Assembly: GCA_046299415.1 (NCBI GenBank)
Contig: JBKBII010000006.1
Location: 1 to 64,000 of the forward strand
Direction of reading: 5' to 3'
Source of the DNA: JBKBII01 sp046299415
GTDB taxonomy: Bacteria; Pseudomonadota; Gammaproteobacteria; Ectothiorhodospirales; Ectothiorhodospiraceae
DNA length: 64,000 bases
Both the position numbers and the translations under genes were made by a program. This document shows, in pieces, positions 8,971 through 16,374 of the stretch (its first letter is position 1; every line of letters begins with the position of its first letter). Below the pieces are notes generated by a model. That model did not search any database and had not been told where the DNA came from. It worked only from the letters and a program-made list of their open reading frames with translations.

Positions 8971-9486
8971 AGCGGAGCGAAGAGCACCCGAATGAACGAG
9001 CAGATCATCTGCCCGACCGTTCGTTTGATTGACGACGAAGGTGAGAACCACGGCGTCATGCCGACGCCCAAGGCGCTCGAAATCGCCTTAGAGGCCGGAT
9101 TGGATCTGATCGAGATCTCGCCGAACGCCGATCCACCGGTGTGCCGGATCATGGACTACGGCAAGTTCAAATTCGATCTCGCCAAGAAGACGCAGGCGGC
9201 CAAAAAGAACCAGAAGCAGACCCAGCTGAAAGAAATCAAGTTTCGGCCGGGAACGGATATTGGGGACTATGAGGTCAAACTGCGCAACCTGCGGCGTTTT
9301 CTCGACGCGGGTGACAAGGGCAAGGTGACCGTTCGGTTTCGTGGCCGGGAGATGCGCCACCAGGAACTGGGTAATGAGCTGCTGGATCGAATCGAAGCCG
9401 ATTTGAAGGATGTTGCCGTTGTCGAGCAACGAGCGAAGATGGAAGGGCGTCAACTGACTATGGTGGTGGCTCCGATCAAACGTTGA
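8968..9486 (+). CDS. infC: Translation initiation factor IF-3 with ATT start codon
   Basis: IF-3 binds the 30S subunit and enforces correct start-codon choice. The usual ATG-start reading (8992) would drop eight residues; extending to the ATT at 8968 gives ISGAKSTRMNEQI, fits the family N-terminus and places GAGGAG (8954-8959) eight bases upstream. The product is 172 residues. The N-domain holds RLIDDEGENHGVM and YGKFKFD, a Lys-rich linker follows, and the C-domain contains IKFRPGTDIGDYE and VTVRFRGREM-HQE. A rare ATT start is known for infC in E. coli, where IF-3 represses its own translation; the same control is inferred here. rpmI and rplT, which normally follow, are absent. Confidence 0.95.
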   Translation: MSGAKSTRMNEQIICPTVRLIDDEGENHGVMPTPKALEIALEAGLDLIEISPNADPPVCRIMDYGKFKFDLAKKTQAAKKNQKQTQLKEIKFRPGTDIGDYEVKLRNLRRFLDAGDKGKVTVRFRGREMRHQELGNELLDRIEADLKDVAVVEQRAKMEGRQLTMVVAPIKR

Positions 9487-9531
9487 TGGCCTATGCAAGT
9501 GCCGGCGCGACCGAGTATGATGTCAACCTCC

Positions 9532-9608
9532 CGGGGCGTAGCGCAGTCTGGTAGCGCACTTGCATGGGGTGCAAGGGGTCGCAGGTTCGAATCCTGCCGT
9601 CCCGACCA
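9532..9608 (+). tRNA. proL: tRNA-Pro (anticodon GGG)
   Basis: A 77-base cloverleaf. The acceptor stem CGGGGCG pairs with CGTCCCG; the D-arm is GCGC/GCGC; the anticodon stem CTTGC/GCAAG encloses ATGGGGT, giving anticodon GGG for proline CCC/CCU codons; the T-arm is GCAGG-TTCGAAT-CCTGC; and CCA is encoded. It begins 45 bases after infC and may be co-transcribed with it. The symbol proL follows E. coli naming for the GGG isoacceptor. Confidence 0.95.
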
Positions 9609-10429
9609 AACGTTGAGGTCGGATCCTGTAGCGAGCTGATCGGGCTTTTGACCCGAGCGATTTTCGGTGTCGTTTTTTAGCCGTTGGGCTTGGGTTCTTC
9701 ACAGAGAATGTCGGCGAGCGTCTCTCGGCCCGGTGGTGAGCGAGACTCGCTGGTCTCGAGACGTCGGGGTCGGTGCTGGTCGACGCGATTTTTTTTCGCA
9801 GCTCGTGTGATGGGATCTGTCCTGATTGACGGATGATCACGCTGGAAAGAAGCCCGATGCGCAAGCGTCGGGCTTTTTCTTTTCTCTCGCTCCTCGTTGT
9901 TCATTCGAAGCTCAGTGATTCGAAACATTGAGTGACTGGGTCGTGACGACGGCGACGATGTTGTGCTGGCATTCGTGCCTTGGGGCTTGGGGCCATTGGC
10001 GGGCTTTCGATGGTTACCCCAGGCGTTGTTGAGAGCGGCGTGGGATAAGGGCGGGCGTCGCGAAGCTTGTGCGCCGGCATCGTGAGGTGCTCCGGCCTTG
10101 GCTGGCGTTTGGTGACCGATCGATCCAGATCCGCGTCTGAGGTGTGTGTCGTTGCGCTACGTGTTGGTGGACGCCATACCGTCGAAGCGATCTGATGCCT
10201 GTGGTGGATCGCGCTCATTTTGGGCCCCTCGTATCACAATTATGAAGGCGTCGCCGGCGCAGGTCTCGCGGGTGCCGCGTGTCCACGGTGTCGCGGCGTC
10301 GGCCAGCGAGGTTGTCATGAATGCGGGTCCTGCCGGCGGCGCATGCTGCGAGTTTGCGCTGGAAATGGGCGGTGTTTTCTGGTGCAGGACGGGCGATGAT
10401 CTGAGTCTTGATCCGCTGCAAGGAGCGAC
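9609..10429. other. Gene-free region after tRNA-Pro
   Basis: About 820 bases with no supported gene. It contains a strong terminator (9850-9884). I looked for a second copy of the tRNA 3' end marking an integrated element and saw none. Apparent reading frames antisense to the tRNA are artefacts. Confidence 0.5.
9850..9884 (+). terminator. Rho-independent terminator
   Basis: AAGCCCGA and TCGGGCTT form an 8-bp stem around a 10-base loop and run into a T-rich tail (TTTTTCTTTTCTCT). It lies about 240 bases after the tRNA, so it probably ends the infC/tRNA-Pro transcript. Confidence 0.8.
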
Positions 10430-11461
10430 ATGGCTAAAACAACGCTGGATCAATGGCGCATGTTTCGCGCCGTGGCGAGGGCGGGTAGCTTCGCTACTGC
10501 GGCGCAGCGCGTGCACAAGAGCACTTCGACGGTCCATCATGCGGTGACGATGCTGCGTGATCGGCTTGGCGTCGAGTTGTTCGAGACGGGCGGGCGAGGC
10601 TTGCAGCTCACGCGTTCTGGGCGCGCGTTATTGCGTCGTGCCGAGATCCTGCTTGAGGAGGCGCAGGCCATCGAGCGGGTCGCCGGGGCGTTGCGCGATG
10701 GCGTGGAGGCTGAGCTGCGCGTCGGGGTGGATCAACTCGTGCCACCGGAGGCGCTGCACCCGGTATTGGCGCGTTTTGCATCGCAGTTCCCACAGACGCA
10801 GTTGGTATGGGTGGACGTCCTGTTGACGGGTGGCCCCGAGGCTTTCGAGGAAAGGCGCGTCGATGTTTTGATCGGAACCCATGTGCCGAGCACGGCACGG
10901 GGCGGGGTTTTCGGCAGCATTCGGATGCGACCTGTGGTCTCGCCTGGCCATCGTCTGGCTCAGCTCGCGGCGGTGAATTTGCGTACGCTGCACGGCGAGC
11001 GACAGATTGTCATTCGCGATTCTGCCGAGCAGGGCAACGCCGACGGAGGGTGGCTTGCGGCGAATGCGCGCTGGTCCGTGGGGCATGTGGCCGATGCGCG
11101 AGCGCGTGTGCTCGAGGGTTTCGGTTTTGCGTGGTTACCCGAGTGGTTGGTGGGTGACGATTTGGCGTCGGGGCGGTTGATCGAGTTGCGGGTGATGAAC
11201 GCCGGCGACGGGCCTGTCGCAGGGCTCTCGGGGCCGTTGGCCTCGTCACCGGAATCGGGAATCGGAGCCGTGCCTGAGCCGGCGCAGGAGTCGGCGTTAG
11301 CCGATGCCTCACTAGAGCTTGCTTGTGATGAGGATGGCGCTTTCGAGCGCGTCGAGTTGCACTGGGCGGCTTGCGCCGAAGCGGATCTGGGGCCGGCTGG
11401 AATGGCGTTTGTCCAGGCTTTGGCGGTGCGTGCACGTGAGTGGAGTCGTCGGGCGGTGTGA
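10430..11461 (+). CDS. LysR-family transcriptional regulator
   Basis: 343 residues. The N-terminal winged helix-turn-helix covers about 1-65 (FRAVARAGSFATAAQRVHKSTS, then LFETGGRGLQLTRSGRALL), followed by the linker helix (RRAEILLEEAQAIERV) and a periplasmic-binding-protein-like effector domain (VPPEALHPVLARFASQFPQ, GFGFAWLPEWLV). AAGGAG precedes the ATG. About 50 low-complexity residues (roughly 246-296, rich in Ser, Ala, Glu and Pro) interrupt the C-terminal lobe, which normal LysR proteins of about 300 residues lack. It reads in the same direction as the amidotransferase gene 105 bases downstream. LysR proteins usually regulate neighbours, but a divergent arrangement is more typical, so the target is unknown. 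Confidence 0.88.
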   Translation: MAKTTLDQWRMFRAVARAGSFATAAQRVHKSTSTVHHAVTMLRDRLGVELFETGGRGLQLTRSGRALLRRAEILLEEAQAIERVAGALRDGVEAELRVGVDQLVPPEALHPVLARFASQFPQTQLVWVDVLLTGGPEAFEERRVDVLIGTHVPSTARGGVFGSIRMRPVVSPGHRLAQLAAVNLRTLHGERQIVIRDSAEQGNADGGWLAANARWSVGHVADARARVLEGFGFAWLPEWLVGDDLASGRLIELRVMNAGDGPVAGLSGPLASSPESGIGAVPEPAQESALADASLELACDEDGAFERVELHWAACAEADLGPAGMAFVQALAVRAREWSRRAV

Positions 11462-11566
11462 GGTTGCCTCAAAGGGCCAACTGACAAAGCCACCGATCGA
11501 TGGCATCAGGGATCCGCCTTCCCGAACCGGGTTACGCCTACGAGTGCGACAAGAGGACGAGTGACG

Positions 11567-13357
11567 ATGTGTGGAATTGCCGGAGACTTTGGTTTTTCAG
11601 GCTGTCCCGGGGACACGGCGGCGGTCGCACGGATGTTGCCGTGTCTGGCGCGGCGCGGGCCTGATGCCGATGGCTTGTGGGCGAGTGGGCCGGTGGCTTT
11701 GGGCCATCGTCGTCTGTCGATTCTCGATTTGTCGAGTCGCGCTCATCAGCCGATGTTTGATCCGGCGAGTGGCTGCGCGCTGGTCTTCAATGGGGCGATA
11801 TACAACTTTCGTGAGCTGAAGCGCGAACTCGAGGCCCGTGGACATCGCTTTGGCTCGGATGGCGATACCGAGGTGATTCTGCGTGGTTATCTCGAATGGG
11901 GTGAGGCGGTCGTGGCGCGGTTGCACGGTATGTTCGCCTTTGGGTTGTTCGACGCCCGCGATAATAGCCTGTTCCTCGCTCGGGATCGGATGGGTATCAA
12001 GCCGCTGTATTTCGATCTGCGCACCGAGCGGCTGCGATTTGCTTCATCAACTCAGGCGTTGTTGGCTGCGGGCGGGGTCGATACGGGCATCGATTCCGAG
12101 GCCATGCACATGGCCTTTACCTTGCATGCTGTTGTGCCGGCGCCGCGGACGATCCTGCGCGGCGTGCGCAAACTGGATCCGGCGCATGTGATGCGCGTCG
12201 ATCGCGATGGTCATGTCGAGAAGCGTCGTTACTGGACACTGGATGCGCGCCGTCCGGCTGAACACGTCAGCGATGAGGCGTGGGTTGAGCGAATCGAGAC
12301 GCGGCTGCGTGAGGCTGTTCGTAAACGGTTCGAGGTCTCCGATGTTCCGGTTGGTGTGCTGTTGTCGGGTGGTTTGGATTCAAGTCTGTTGGTGGCCTTG
12401 GCGGCCGAAGCGGGCGCTCGCGGACTGCGCACCTTCACGATCGGATTTGACGATCAGCCTGAGGAGAAGGGGTCGGAGTTCGAGTATTCCGATCCCGTGG
12501 CGGAGCGCTACGCAACCGATCACCATAAGCTGCGGATTCCGAACGAAACGGTGCTCGATCGCTTGCCAGCTGCGATTGACGCGATGGCTGAGCCGATGTT
12601 CGGTCAGGATGCGGTGGCGTTTCATCTACTGGCGGAGCAAGTGTCGCAGCACGTCAAGGTGGTGCAGTCGGGTCAGGGGGCTGATGAGGTGTTTGGCGGC
12701 TATTTCTGGTATCCGCGCATGGCCGATGAGCGTGAGGGCCCCTGGGCCGAGCGTTTTCGCAGGCATTACTTCGATCGCGATGATGCCGAGATGCGCGATT
12801 TGCTGGCGGTGCATCCGGGCCGTGACGTGACCGGTGAGTGGCTGGGCGAGGCGTTTCGCGAGTGGGAGGCGTGTCGTGCCGATGGCTTCATCGACGCTGT
12901 GCTGGGTTTCGATGCGACGACATTGATCGTCGATGACCCTGTCAAACGAGTCGATAACATGACGATGGCTTTTGGGCTCGAGGCGCGGGTGCCGTTTCTC
13001 GATCATGAGTTGGTCGAGGAGGCGGCGCGTATGCCGTCACATCTGAAGCTGGCCGATGGTGGCAAGACCGTTTTGCGCCGGATTGCACGCGGGCGTTTGC
13101 CCGATGTGGTGCTCGATCGCCCAAAAGGCTACTTTCCGGTGCCGGCGTTGAAGTACGTGCGCGGGCCCTTTTTTGAAATCATGCGAGATGTGTTGAACTC
13201 GCGGGCGGCGCGAGATCGCGGTCTGTTCAATCGTGCATACATCGATCGCTTGCTCGATGCCCCGGATAAACACTTCACGCGTATTCAGGGCTCGAAGCTT
13301 TGGCATTTGGCGTTGATGGAGGCGTGGTTGCAGCATCACGTCGATCGCGTGTCGTGA
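11567..13357 (+). CDS. Asparagine synthase-type amidotransferase, probably N-acetylglutaminylglutamine amide synthesis
   Basis: A 596-residue glutamine-dependent amidotransferase. The ATG at 11567 is chosen over the GTG at 11561 because it places the nucleophile as Cys2 (MCGIAG), exposed after Met removal. The class II glutaminase domain (2-210) has RRGPDADG, LGHRRLSI, NGAIYNF and DGDTEV. The AsnB-type ATP pyrophosphatase domain has LLSGGLDSS at 266-273. The text VVPAPRTILRGVRKL, VVQSGQGADEVFGGY and RPKGYFPVPALKY resembles, from memory, the amidotransferase of the NAGGN osmoprotectant trio (TIGR03104) more than ordinary AsnB. The trio synthetase and peptidase are not adjacent. Plain asparagine synthetase is the alternative. 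Confidence 0.85.
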   Translation: MCGIAGDFGFSGCPGDTAAVARMLPCLARRGPDADGLWASGPVALGHRRLSILDLSSRAHQPMFDPASGCALVFNGAIYNFRELKRELEARGHRFGSDGDTEVILRGYLEWGEAVVARLHGMFAFGLFDARDNSLFLARDRMGIKPLYFDLRTERLRFASSTQALLAAGGVDTGIDSEAMHMAFTLHAVVPAPRTILRGVRKLDPAHVMRVDRDGHVEKRRYWTLDARRPAEHVSDEAWVERIETRLREAVRKRFEVSDVPVGVLLSGGLDSSLLVALAAEAGARGLRTFTIGFDDQPEEKGSEFEYSDPVAERYATDHHKLRIPNETVLDRLPAAIDAMAEPMFGQDAVAFHLLAEQVSQHVKVVQSGQGADEVFGGYFWYPRMADEREGPWAERFRRHYFDRDDAEMRDLLAVHPGRDVTGEWLGEAFREWEACRADGFIDAVLGFDATTLIVDDPVKRVDNMTMAFGLEARVPFLDHELVEEAARMPSHLKLADGGKTVLRRIARGRLPDVVLDRPKGYFPVPALKYVRGPFFEIMRDVLNSRAARDRGLFNRAYIDRLLDAPDKHFTRIQGSKLWHLALMEAWLQHHVDRVS

Positions 13358-13470
13358 TGGCCATGATTGACGCGCTGGGACGAGGATCGAGCGAGCGTCC
13401 AGTCGAATTTCGATGGCCCCTGAGCTTCCGGCGGGCGGGGCGACCGCAACGCCCCAACAGCCGTGAGTAC

Positions 13471-14313
13471 TTACCAGAAGGCTTTGCCCCAGCGCTCGGG
13501 GTGCGCCCAGAAGCGGGCGTTCAGCCAGTCGGGAACGGTCTTGTAATCGTGCAGTGCAACGCGAAAGAGGGTGACACTGGGTGCGCTGGCCCGGGCCGTG
13601 TGGTCGGCGAAGGCGTCTGTGACTCGGCCTCGCGCCGTCGCTGACGGGTCAAGGGTCAGTCGCCGAAAACCGTGCGCCAACAGGGCGATCAGCGCCCTGC
13701 CGGGATCGGGAAGCGTGACGCCTGGATCGTCGCTCGGTAGGACGATGATGGTCTCAGCGGCGAGCCGGTCGCGTAGGCTGCCGAGCCAGGCGCTCGATGC
13801 TGTGAGCGCCGGCCAGTCGAGCAAGCTGCCGTCGACGATCGCACTGTCCCATCGGCCGCCGGATTCTGGCAGGGGTATTCGCGTGCGGTGCCTCGGGTCG
13901 ATGATCGTGATGCGGTTTTCTACATCGCCTGCATCGTTCAGCGACGTTTTCAAGGCGGTGGCATCGCATGGGGGCTCGCAAAGAATGAGAACGTTGCTGT
14001 CGTGGCTGTGCTGCACGCGCTGAAGACCTAACGCACCGAGCCTTGGCCAGCAAGATGTCGGCGCAATCGCGTCCTCGGGCGTTGGATGCGTCGAACCGCA
14101 TCGCGGCGGACGGCTGCAAAAGCTGGTGGTGCTGTGAGGCGTGATTTGCGCGCCGAGACGAGTGTCCGGATCGGAATGCGTCGGTTCACTTTCGCGTGCT
14201 CGTAATGGTGAGCCGTGGTCTGCGTCGGTCATCGTTGCGGCCTGTTGTGCTTGGGTTTCGTCGTTTGGTTTGATTGTGCTTTCTGGGTCGGCCTTGCTGG
14301 ATGCGGATTTCAT
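13471..14313 (-). CDS. DUF6231-like hypothetical protein
   Basis: 280 residues read leftward; convergent with the amidotransferase gene. The first 80 or so residues are Ser/Thr/Pro/Asp-rich and look disordered. The rest has an alternating hydrophobic pattern of a Rossmann-like or methyltransferase-like fold (SNVLILCEPPC, WDSAIVDGSLLDWP, ETIIVLPSDDP). The C-terminal sequence YKTVPDWLNARFWAHPERW resembles the ending I associate with DUF6231 proteins of gammaproteobacteria, which are about 160 residues. The true start may therefore lie internally, or the N-terminus is an added extension. No catalytic motif is visible and no function is assigned. Confidence 0.6.
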   Translation of the reverse strand: MKSASSKADPESTIKPNDETQAQQAATMTDADHGSPLRARESEPTHSDPDTRLGAQITPHSTTSFCSRPPRCGSTHPTPEDAIAPTSCWPRLGALGLQRVQHSHDSNVLILCEPPCDATALKTSLNDAGDVENRITIIDPRHRTRIPLPESGGRWDSAIVDGSLLDWPALTASSAWLGSLRDRLAAETIIVLPSDDPGVTLPDPGRALIALLAHGFRRLTLDPSATARGRVTDAFADHTARASAPSVTLFRVALHDYKTVPDWLNARFWAHPERWGKAFW

Positions 14314-14488
14314 GGCTGGGAGTCGTGAACCGCGACGGTCGATTATGCGGGGCCTGTACGCAGGGCCTGACGGGGTTCCGGTGTGGCTTGGACTTCGTTG
14401 CAGGCCATTCGAGTGATTCGTCTCCGCGGTTGCCGAAAAGATTCATCGATTCGTTGGAGTTTGCGCGTGGACCGATTGAGTGGACTGA

Positions 14489-14516
14489 TTGTTGGGTCGA
14501 CTGCCGTGGGTATACT
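14489..14516 (+). promoter_or_regulatory. Sigma70-like promoter
   Basis: TTGTTG (14489-14494), a 16-base spacer and TATACT (14511-14516). It lies 290 bases before the cNMP-binding gene and points toward it. Confidence 0.5.
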
Positions 14517-14740
14517 GAGACGACGACGCTGCGCGAGCGTGTTTCGGGCAGGGCGCGGGAGTCATTGATCCCTCTGCTTGCACCGGGTTCGAGCAAGGCG
14601 CCGGGCCTGAGTCGGGTTTGCGACCGCCGGCATAGGCGTCGCTCTCGGAGGGGTTTTGAGGCGAGCGGCGTTCAGTGCCCAGAAGCTGGGCTGGACAGCT
14701 GATGCCCGGAGTGCTCTGTGCGATGCGGCTGAGTGATACG

Positions 14741-14767
14741 GCCCCGCGCAGACAGTCTGGGCGGGGC
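14741..14767 (+). terminator. GC-rich hairpin, possible terminator or attenuator
   Basis: GCCCCGC pairs with GCGGGGC around a 13-base loop, followed by AATCGTTTTGACT. The T-run is short and displaced, so terminator function is uncertain. It sits 42 bases before the start of the cNMP-binding gene. Confidence 0.45.
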
Positions 14768-14808
14768 AATCGTTTTGACTAGAGATGAATCCTGGAGGCG
14801 TACGCCAT

Positions 14809-15294
14809 ATGAACGACGCAGACGCGCTGACTGAGTTTTTGAGCAAACATCCCATTTCAGCTTCGCTGACACCGTCTGAGGTGCAGACATTGTTGACGTA
14901 TTTGGAGGTGGTCGAGGTCCACCGGAAGTCGGTCATTGCCGAAATCGGTGAGGTTGGAGAGGCCTTGTTTTTCGTCGTACGCGGAGAAGTGGCGTTGATG
15001 CGCGACGACGATGGCCGCGAAGTCGAGGTCGGGCGAATGAAGCAGGGTGAGCTGGCTGGTGAAATGTCGTTCTTTGACCGTGTGCCGCGGGGCGTGAGAC
15101 TGAGAGCGTTGACTGACAGTACCCGCTTGTTGCGGCTGTCGCGTTCGATGTACGACCGAATTCGCGTCGAACATCCGTATGTTGCGGTAAATGTGTTGGA
15201 GTTTGCGATTATTAGCCTCGATCACTTGATCCGTCGTACTTCTGAAGATTTGGCGACGTACAACCGCTATTTCTACGCGCCGGGCAAAAAATAA
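14809..15294 (+). CDS. Stand-alone cyclic nucleotide-binding domain protein
   Basis: 161 residues that are almost entirely one cNMP-binding (CAP-like) beta-roll: VVEVHRKSVIAEIGEVGEALFFVVRGEV, then GELAGEMSFFDRVPRGVRLRA. The phosphate-binding cassette keeps GE--FFD and an Arg, but the usual R-S/T-A triad is shifted to RLRA, so the nucleotide is uncertain. There is no C-terminal helix-turn-helix, so it is not itself a Crp-type regulator. GGAGG sits ten bases before the ATG at 14809, favoured over the ATG at 14785. A similar stand-alone domain can act as a sensor subunit or regulate a partner; the partner is unknown. Confidence 0.8.
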   Translation: MNDADALTEFLSKHPISASLTPSEVQTLLTYLEVVEVHRKSVIAEIGEVGEALFFVVRGEVALMRDDDGREVEVGRMKQGELAGEMSFFDRVPRGVRLRALTDSTRLLRLSRSMYDRIRVEHPYVAVNVLEFAIISLDHLIRRTSEDLATYNRYFYAPGKK

Positions 15295-15438
15295 TTCGTA
15301 GCAGATGATCGATCACGAGTCCTGCGCGCCATGGCGAGGAGGACTTGATGTCATGGTCAGTCGGGTTTCGACGGCGCCATGGCGTCCGTGGGTCGTTCGT
15401 GGGCTGACGGATTGGAGTCGGTGGCTGAGGAGGCGATC

Positions 15439-16362
15439 ATGCTTCAGGCCCTAATGGAGGCCTTGTTGCTGCCGCCGAGCGGCTTCTTTGTGCTCTTGGT
15501 GTTGGCTGCGTTGGCGACCTGGTGGTGGCGTTGCCGCGCTGTATTCGTTGTGGCGTTGGCGCTGGTTTGGTTGTTGTCGACACCGGCGGTTTCCGCGTTG
15601 TTGGCTGAGCGCCTCGAGCGCCAGATTCCGGTGTTTGTCTCTGAGACGCTCGTACTCGATGCGGGGGAGCTGCAGCGTGAGGAGGCTGCTGACGTCGCGT
15701 CGCCTTTCGATCACAGTGGCGCATTGGCCGACAGGCCGATGCGAGCCGATGCCGGACAGTCTCCGCGGCCTGTGATCGCAGTTTTGGGGGGTGGGCGCGA
15801 TGTCGCGCGGCGTGAGTACGGTGGACGTGATCGACCGTCGGCACTCGCGCTCGAGCGGTTGGCGTATGCGGTGCAGTTACATCGCTCGACGGGATGGCCC
15901 TTGGCACTAACAGGTGGGGTGGACCCCTTGAGTGGCGGCGAAAGCGAGGCGGCATTGTTCGCGCGGGTTCTCGCTGAGCAATACGGCGTGCGTGCGAGCT
16001 ACCTTGAGGCGGCGAGCCGCAATACGCGTGAAAACGCCCAATTTTTGGCCGATTTGCTGCGCTCTTCATCGGCGGATGGTGAGTTGCCTCCGGTCGTTCT
16101 GGTGACGCAGGCGATGCATATGCCGCGCTCATTACGGGAGTTTTCGGCGGCCGGTTTCATTCCTGTCGCGGCTCCGGTCGATTTCCGTGGTTTGCCGCAG
16201 GGGGGCGATTTTTCGCTGGGTTCAGGGAAGGGCTTGCGGCGAATTTTCGTTTGGATACCTGACTTGACTGCGATCGAAACGACGCGTTTCGCCCTGCGCG
16301 AGACGTTGGCGTCATTGCGTAATCGTGTGGTCGTCTGGATGAATCGTTGGGCGATCGGGTGA
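15439..16362 (+). CDS. YdcF/ElyC-family (DUF218) membrane protein
   Basis: 307 residues. Two N-terminal transmembrane helices (about 10-55) are followed by a DUF218 domain: PVIAVLGGG, PLALTGG, EAALFARVLAEQYGV, ASRNTRENAQFLADLL, VVLVTQAMHMPRS and GFIPVAAPVDFR. ElyC and SanA of this family act in cell-envelope maintenance; the exact reaction is unsettled. AGGAGG lies five bases before the ATG at 15439, preferred over the in-frame ATG at 15379. An Asp/Ala/Glu-rich stretch (about 70-110) between the membrane segment and the domain is longer than usual. The YdbH-like gene starts 12 bases later, indicating an operon with the envelope genes that follow. Confidence 0.87.
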   Translation: MLQALMEALLLPPSGFFVLLVLAALATWWWRCRAVFVVALALVWLLSTPAVSALLAERLERQIPVFVSETLVLDAGELQREEAADVASPFDHSGALADRPMRADAGQSPRPVIAVLGGGRDVARREYGGRDRPSALALERLAYAVQLHRSTGWPLALTGGVDPLSGGESEAALFARVLAEQYGVRASYLEAASRNTRENAQFLADLLRSSSADGELPPVVLVTQAMHMPRSLREFSAAGFIPVAAPVDFRGLPQGGDFSLGSGKGLRRIFVWIPDLTAIETTRFALRETLASLRNRVVVWMNRWAIG

Positions 16363-16374
16363 GTCGATGCCGAT

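Larger units (their letters stand above)
14314..14808. other. Spacer with a promoter and hairpin but no gene
   Basis: About 500 bases without a supported reading frame. It contains a good sigma70-type promoter (14489-14516) and, 225 bases later, a GC-rich hairpin, so it may be a long leader for the cNMP-binding gene or a small RNA locus. It does not contain the conserved cores of SRP RNA, RNase P RNA or tmRNA. Confidence 0.45.

Noticed and set aside
9523..9864. Minus-strand 113-codon frame containing GTAGFEPATPCTPCKCATRLRYAP
   Set aside because: This is the well-known spurious translation antisense to a tRNA-Pro gene; the sequence is explained by the tRNA at 9532-9608.
13437..13455. GGGGCG/CGCCCC hairpin between convergent genes
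   Set aside because: Short stem and no T-tail; not strong enough to call a terminator.
14517..14780. Possible 6S, SRP or RNase P RNA in the segment after the promoter
   Set aside because: None of the conserved cores (for example GGAAGGAAGCAGCC of SRP RNA, GAGGAAAGTCC of RNase P RNA) is present; only a generic sRNA possibility is kept.
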